Shown one piece after another: positions 16,375-18,262 of a stretch of 18,262 bases of DNA. Position numbers and translations under genes: made by a program. Position 1 is the first letter of the stretch. Every line of letters starts with the position of its first letter. The stretch comes from Candidatus Woesearchaeota archaeon (GTDB taxonomy: Archaea; Nanobdellota; Nanobdellia; Woesearchaeales; JAHWHD01), in assembly GCA_019323525.1 (NCBI GenBank), contig JAHWHD010000004.1:1-18262 (forward strand), given 5' to 3'. The notes beneath the pieces were generated by a model. The model was not told the origin of the DNA. It searched no databases and worked only from the letters and a program-made list of their open reading frames with translations.

Positions 16375-16391
16375 ATTCTTGGTAAACGAGA

Positions 16392-16404
16392 GTCATTTAT
16401 AAAG
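16392..16404 (-). promoter_or_regulatory. Extended TATA element for the 300-aa gene
   Basis: The minus strand reads CTTTATAAATGAC, with the TATA centre about 26 nt before the ATG at 16374. The same 13 bp occur on the + strand at 16475-16487, so the divergent intergenic region carries a long inverted repeat. Confidence 0.65.
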
Positions 16405-16474
16405 CTTTGTCTCTCTTGAGTGACATTAATAAATGACTTTTTTGTCCCACATTTATGTACTTTGTTTAAATATT

Positions 16475-16487
16475 CTTTATAAATGAC
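16475..16487 (+). promoter_or_regulatory. Extended TATA element for the 55-aa gene
   Basis: CTTTATAAATGAC, with the TATA centre about 28 nt before the ATG at 16508, predicts a leaderless transcript. It is identical over 13 bp, in reverse orientation, to the element at 16392-16404. A further partial copy, ATAAATGACT, sits at 16429-16438. Confidence 0.65.
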
Positions 16488-16507
16488 GAACACTTAGTAG
16501 TAAGAGT

Positions 16508-16675
16508 ATGATAAACATGTACAATAAAGCGAAAAACATGTATGATACAATGTTCGGAAGTTCCGGGTTACTGCCAAACTACAATGCCAAAGAAGAAGTT
16601 AGAAAGAGCTACATGCTTCCAGACAGTTACATGCAAGACTCTAAAGTTAAAAACTCATATTGCTGTAGCAAGTGA
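16508..16675 (+). CDS. Small protein of unknown function (55 aa)
   Basis: The open frame from ATG 16508 to TGA 16675 encodes MINMYNKAKNMYDTMFGSSG and onward, ending NSYCCSK. It is rich in Met, Tyr, Asn and Ser, has no membrane helix or signal peptide, and has a Cys-Cys pair three residues from its end (residues 52-53). I do not recognise it. The evidence that it is real is the near-consensus TATA box at the right distance, and the otherwise unexplained space between the 300-aa and methyltransferase genes. Its 3' end overlaps the end of the converging methyltransferase gene by 29 nt. The CC near the end could be a metal, redox or lipid site, but nothing more can be said. Confidence 0.55.
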   Translation: MINMYNKAKNMYDTMFGSSGLLPNYNAKEEVRKSYMLPDSYMQDSKVKNSYCCSK

Positions 16676-17171
16676 CCTTAACATCCGATACTCTAAACTC
16701 TTTAATCTTGTTCAATTTTAAAAAATAAAGATTAGAATAAACAACAACCATGCCTTTGTAATCCTTTAATTTCTCTGATAAGTCATCTAGCTCATGGTCA
16801 GGGTTAATGAAGATATAATCATATCCGCACAGATCAATATTCATGTAATCATCAAGTAAAAACTCTGCTTTAATGCCTAATTGATTAGCAAATTCTTTAG
16901 ACAATTTAATCAGCTCGTCATCACATTCCACCCCTGTAACAGAATCACAAAACAGCGACGCAACCAAAACAACCTTTCCATCGCCAGAGCCTAAGTCTAG
17001 AAACTTACCATGAACATTTAACTTCTTAAATATCTCAAAAACATCATCCGCACTAGAAACGCCCCACATCCCTAACTTAGTATCTTTAACCGGAACTTTA
17101 CCTTGGACATAGAACCTGTTGTAATATTCTTTGTAGAATTTTTTTATAGAAGAAAACTTCAACAGCCTCAT
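16647..17171 (-). CDS. Class I SAM-dependent methyltransferase
   Basis: The 174-aa protein has a Rossmann-type methyltransferase core. Motif I is FLDLGSGDGKVVL at 57-69, the acidic end of strand 2 is Glu82 (TGVECDD), Asp107-Asp108 follow in FLLDD, and a motif IV-like FINPD sits at 121-125. The N-terminal KLGMWGVSSADDVFEIF resembles the lead-in of small archaeal lysine methyltransferases (the aKMT/FAM173-like group), which modify proteins; the substrate is not certain. The fold is nearly minimal in length. Its ATG overlaps the stop of the upstream TIM-barrel gene (ATGA), so the two are probably co-translated. Its 3' end overlaps the 55-aa gene on the other strand. Confidence 0.85.
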   Translation of the reverse strand: MRLLKFSSIKKFYKEYYNRFYVQGKVPVKDTKLGMWGVSSADDVFEIFKKLNVHGKFLDLGSGDGKVVLVASLFCDSVTGVECDDELIKLSKEFANQLGIKAEFLLDDYMNIDLCGYDYIFINPDHELDDLSEKLKDYKGMVVVYSNLYFLKLNKIKEFRVSDVKVTCYSNMSF

Positions 17172-18262
17172 TCTAATCCCAGTCCACTCCAGAAAGGGGC
17201 TCCCCTAAACTCATTGCTAGGAGCATACTCTCCGAACACGTACATAGGCGCATTAGCTCTTCCGAAATACGAATGGTGGACATCACTCCAGCTAGCTCTC
17301 TCAGCTCCATAGATAGGACTTCCAAACACATCCCAGCCTCCTAGCATTGCACGCCATCCTTCGCCGCCAGGTTGACCACCAGCTTCTACAATAAGATCTT
17401 TTATACCATACTTTTTTAGTTTCTCAACAAAAGACCTTAATCTCTCTTTTCCAATGATTCCCTCTCCAGGTGTCAAGTGTTCATCATCATACCCAAAATT
17501 GTCAGAGACATGAACATGGCCTATTATTCCATCTTTGAGCAAGCCTGTTACCTTTTTATCAATCCATTTATGGAAATCTTTCTCAGAACCCTGGAAATAT
17601 TTTTTCCAGGTATACGCATGACCTATGTCAAATGTTGCCTTGATATGCGACTCTGCAAGCTCTTTAGCCTTTTTCTCTCCGTATTCACCCTTGTGCCTTT
17701 CAACAAACTTCTTCCTTGCAGCTTGCACAATCTCCCTCATCTCATCAGGATGACCACCGTACATCTCAGGGTCATAAGCCTCTGGAGAAACGTACAAAGG
17801 TTCTTTCAACTTCTTAGCCTTCTCCTTGTCAATAGCAAATTTTGCTAGGTCTGCCAATGAAGCTGCTGTCCTGTCAAGACCGTACTCTTTTAATGTCTTT
17901 GCATTCTTAATAGCTTCTTCAATCTGGTATGCTTCCTTTAATCCAGATAGCGCAATCTCCCTACCATAACCTATCCTTCTCTCATTATCCTCAAGAGCCT
18001 GCTTAAGATAATCAATAGGATCAACAGTCTCTGGCGGAATGAACTCATACATCCTGGAACCGCGAATCTTCTCTTTAAACTGTTCATAATCCTTTGGAGA
18101 GAGCGTTGCTTTCATCCTCTCAAAAAACCTAAGACGCTCAATCAACTTTTCCCTCTCTTTAGAAGCGTCAATATAAGTACCTTCATACTCCCTTGACTGA
18201 CCTAGAGCGTGCTCTTTACGCATCTCCTGCTGCATTCTAAAGAATTTTTTGGAAATCTCTCC
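17168..18262 (-). CDS. TIM-barrel protein, xylose isomerase/AP endonuclease 2-like (5' end off window)
   Basis: The first in-window ATG is at 18235, but the frame stays open to the edge (GEISKKFFR before it), so the true start probably lies outside. Visible features fit the xylose isomerase-like TIM barrel: YVSPEAYDPEMYGG, then TFDIGHAYTW, then GHVHVSDNFGYDDEHLTPGEG, then LIVEAGG. These supply Glu, Asp/His, His and Glu metal ligands of the kind that bind two or three divalent ions. Family members include sugar isomerases and endonuclease IV; which activity applies here cannot be decided. A Lys/Glu-rich helical region precedes the barrel part, and a Trp/Gly/Tyr-rich tail of about 60 residues extends after it. 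It overlaps the methyltransferase gene by ATGA. Confidence 0.8.
   Translation of the reverse strand, partial: GEISKKFFRMQQEMRKEHALGQSREYEGTYIDASKEREKLIERLRFFERMKATLSPKDYEQFKEKIRGSRMYEFIPPETVDPIDYLKQALEDNERRIGYGREIALSGLKEAYQIEEAIKNAKTLKEYGLDRTAASLADLAKFAIDKEKAKKLKEPLYVSPEAYDPEMYGGHPDEMREIVQAARKKFVERHKGEYGEKKAKELAESHIKATFDIGHAYTWKKYFQGSEKDFHKWIDKKVTGLLKDGIIGHVHVSDNFGYDDEHLTPGEGIIGKERLRSFVEKLKKYGIKDLIVEAGGQPGGEGWRAMLGGWDVFGSPIYGAERASWSDVHHSYFGRANAPMYVFGEYAPSNEFRGAPFWSGLGLE

Noticed and set aside
17103..17312. Plus-strand 69-aa open frame across the methyltransferase/TIM-barrel junction
   Set aside because: It is antisense to both genes, has no promoter, and the sequence looks like reversed coding.
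1..18262. tRNA, rRNA, insertion sequence or integrase
   Set aside because: I looked for tRNA-like cloverleaf stretches, transposase motifs and terminal repeats around the Rhs operon and saw none that I could support.

Overview
The window looks archaeal and most likely comes from a DPANN lineage of the Woesearchaeota/Pacearchaeota type. Four things point that way. There is a Taw3 wybutosine enzyme, which among prokaryotes is archaeal. TTTATAAA-like boxes sit about 25-30 nt before several start codons, so those mRNAs are probably leaderless. There is an 826-aa, highly acidic, single-membrane-anchor surface protein of the kind called 'putative S-layer protein' in those lineages. Finally, a secreted giant carries arrays of Cys-rich repeats that I associate with DPANN surface proteins. 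The lineage assignment rests on family recognition only. No tRNA, rRNA, CRISPR or insertion sequence was found.

Left third (1-9250, + strand): a tightly packed four-gene operon. It has a TATA-like box at 75-83, then a 453-aa secreted protein made of the RHS core plus a ParB-like C-terminal toxin candidate, a 143-aa cytoplasmic helical protein (candidate immunity protein), a 2182-aa secreted SpvB/TcB-FG-GAP-YD-repeat shell protein, and a 268-aa predicted lipoprotein. The first three are joined by ATGA stop/start overlaps; the fourth starts 1 nt after the third. The giant stops being Rhs-like just before the place where an RHS core would follow, and the small first protein begins at about that place with its own signal peptide. 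This suggests a split Rhs/Tc-type toxin in which shell and core-plus-toxin are separate polypeptides. It is the most interesting object in the window.

Middle (9251-12930): the S-layer-like protein gene, with a strong TATA box, a leader and a Shine-Dalgarno sequence, ends at a T-rich terminator. It faces a minus-strand pair: a 156-aa protein of unknown function and taw3, 2 nt apart.

Right (12931-16374): a minus-strand nucleotidyltransferase-fold protein diverges from a + strand regulator with two tandem NtrC/Fis-type helix-turn-helix units. These are followed by two minus-strand helical proteins of unknown function (326 and 300 aa), each with its own TATA box.

Far right (16375-18262): a divergent promoter region carries the same 13-bp extended TATA element in opposite orientations. 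One copy serves the 300-aa gene and the other a 55-aa + strand small ORF. The small ORF's 3' end overlaps a minus-strand SAM-dependent methyltransferase gene, which in turn overlaps by ATGA the 3' end of a TIM-barrel (xylose isomerase-like) gene that runs off the right edge.
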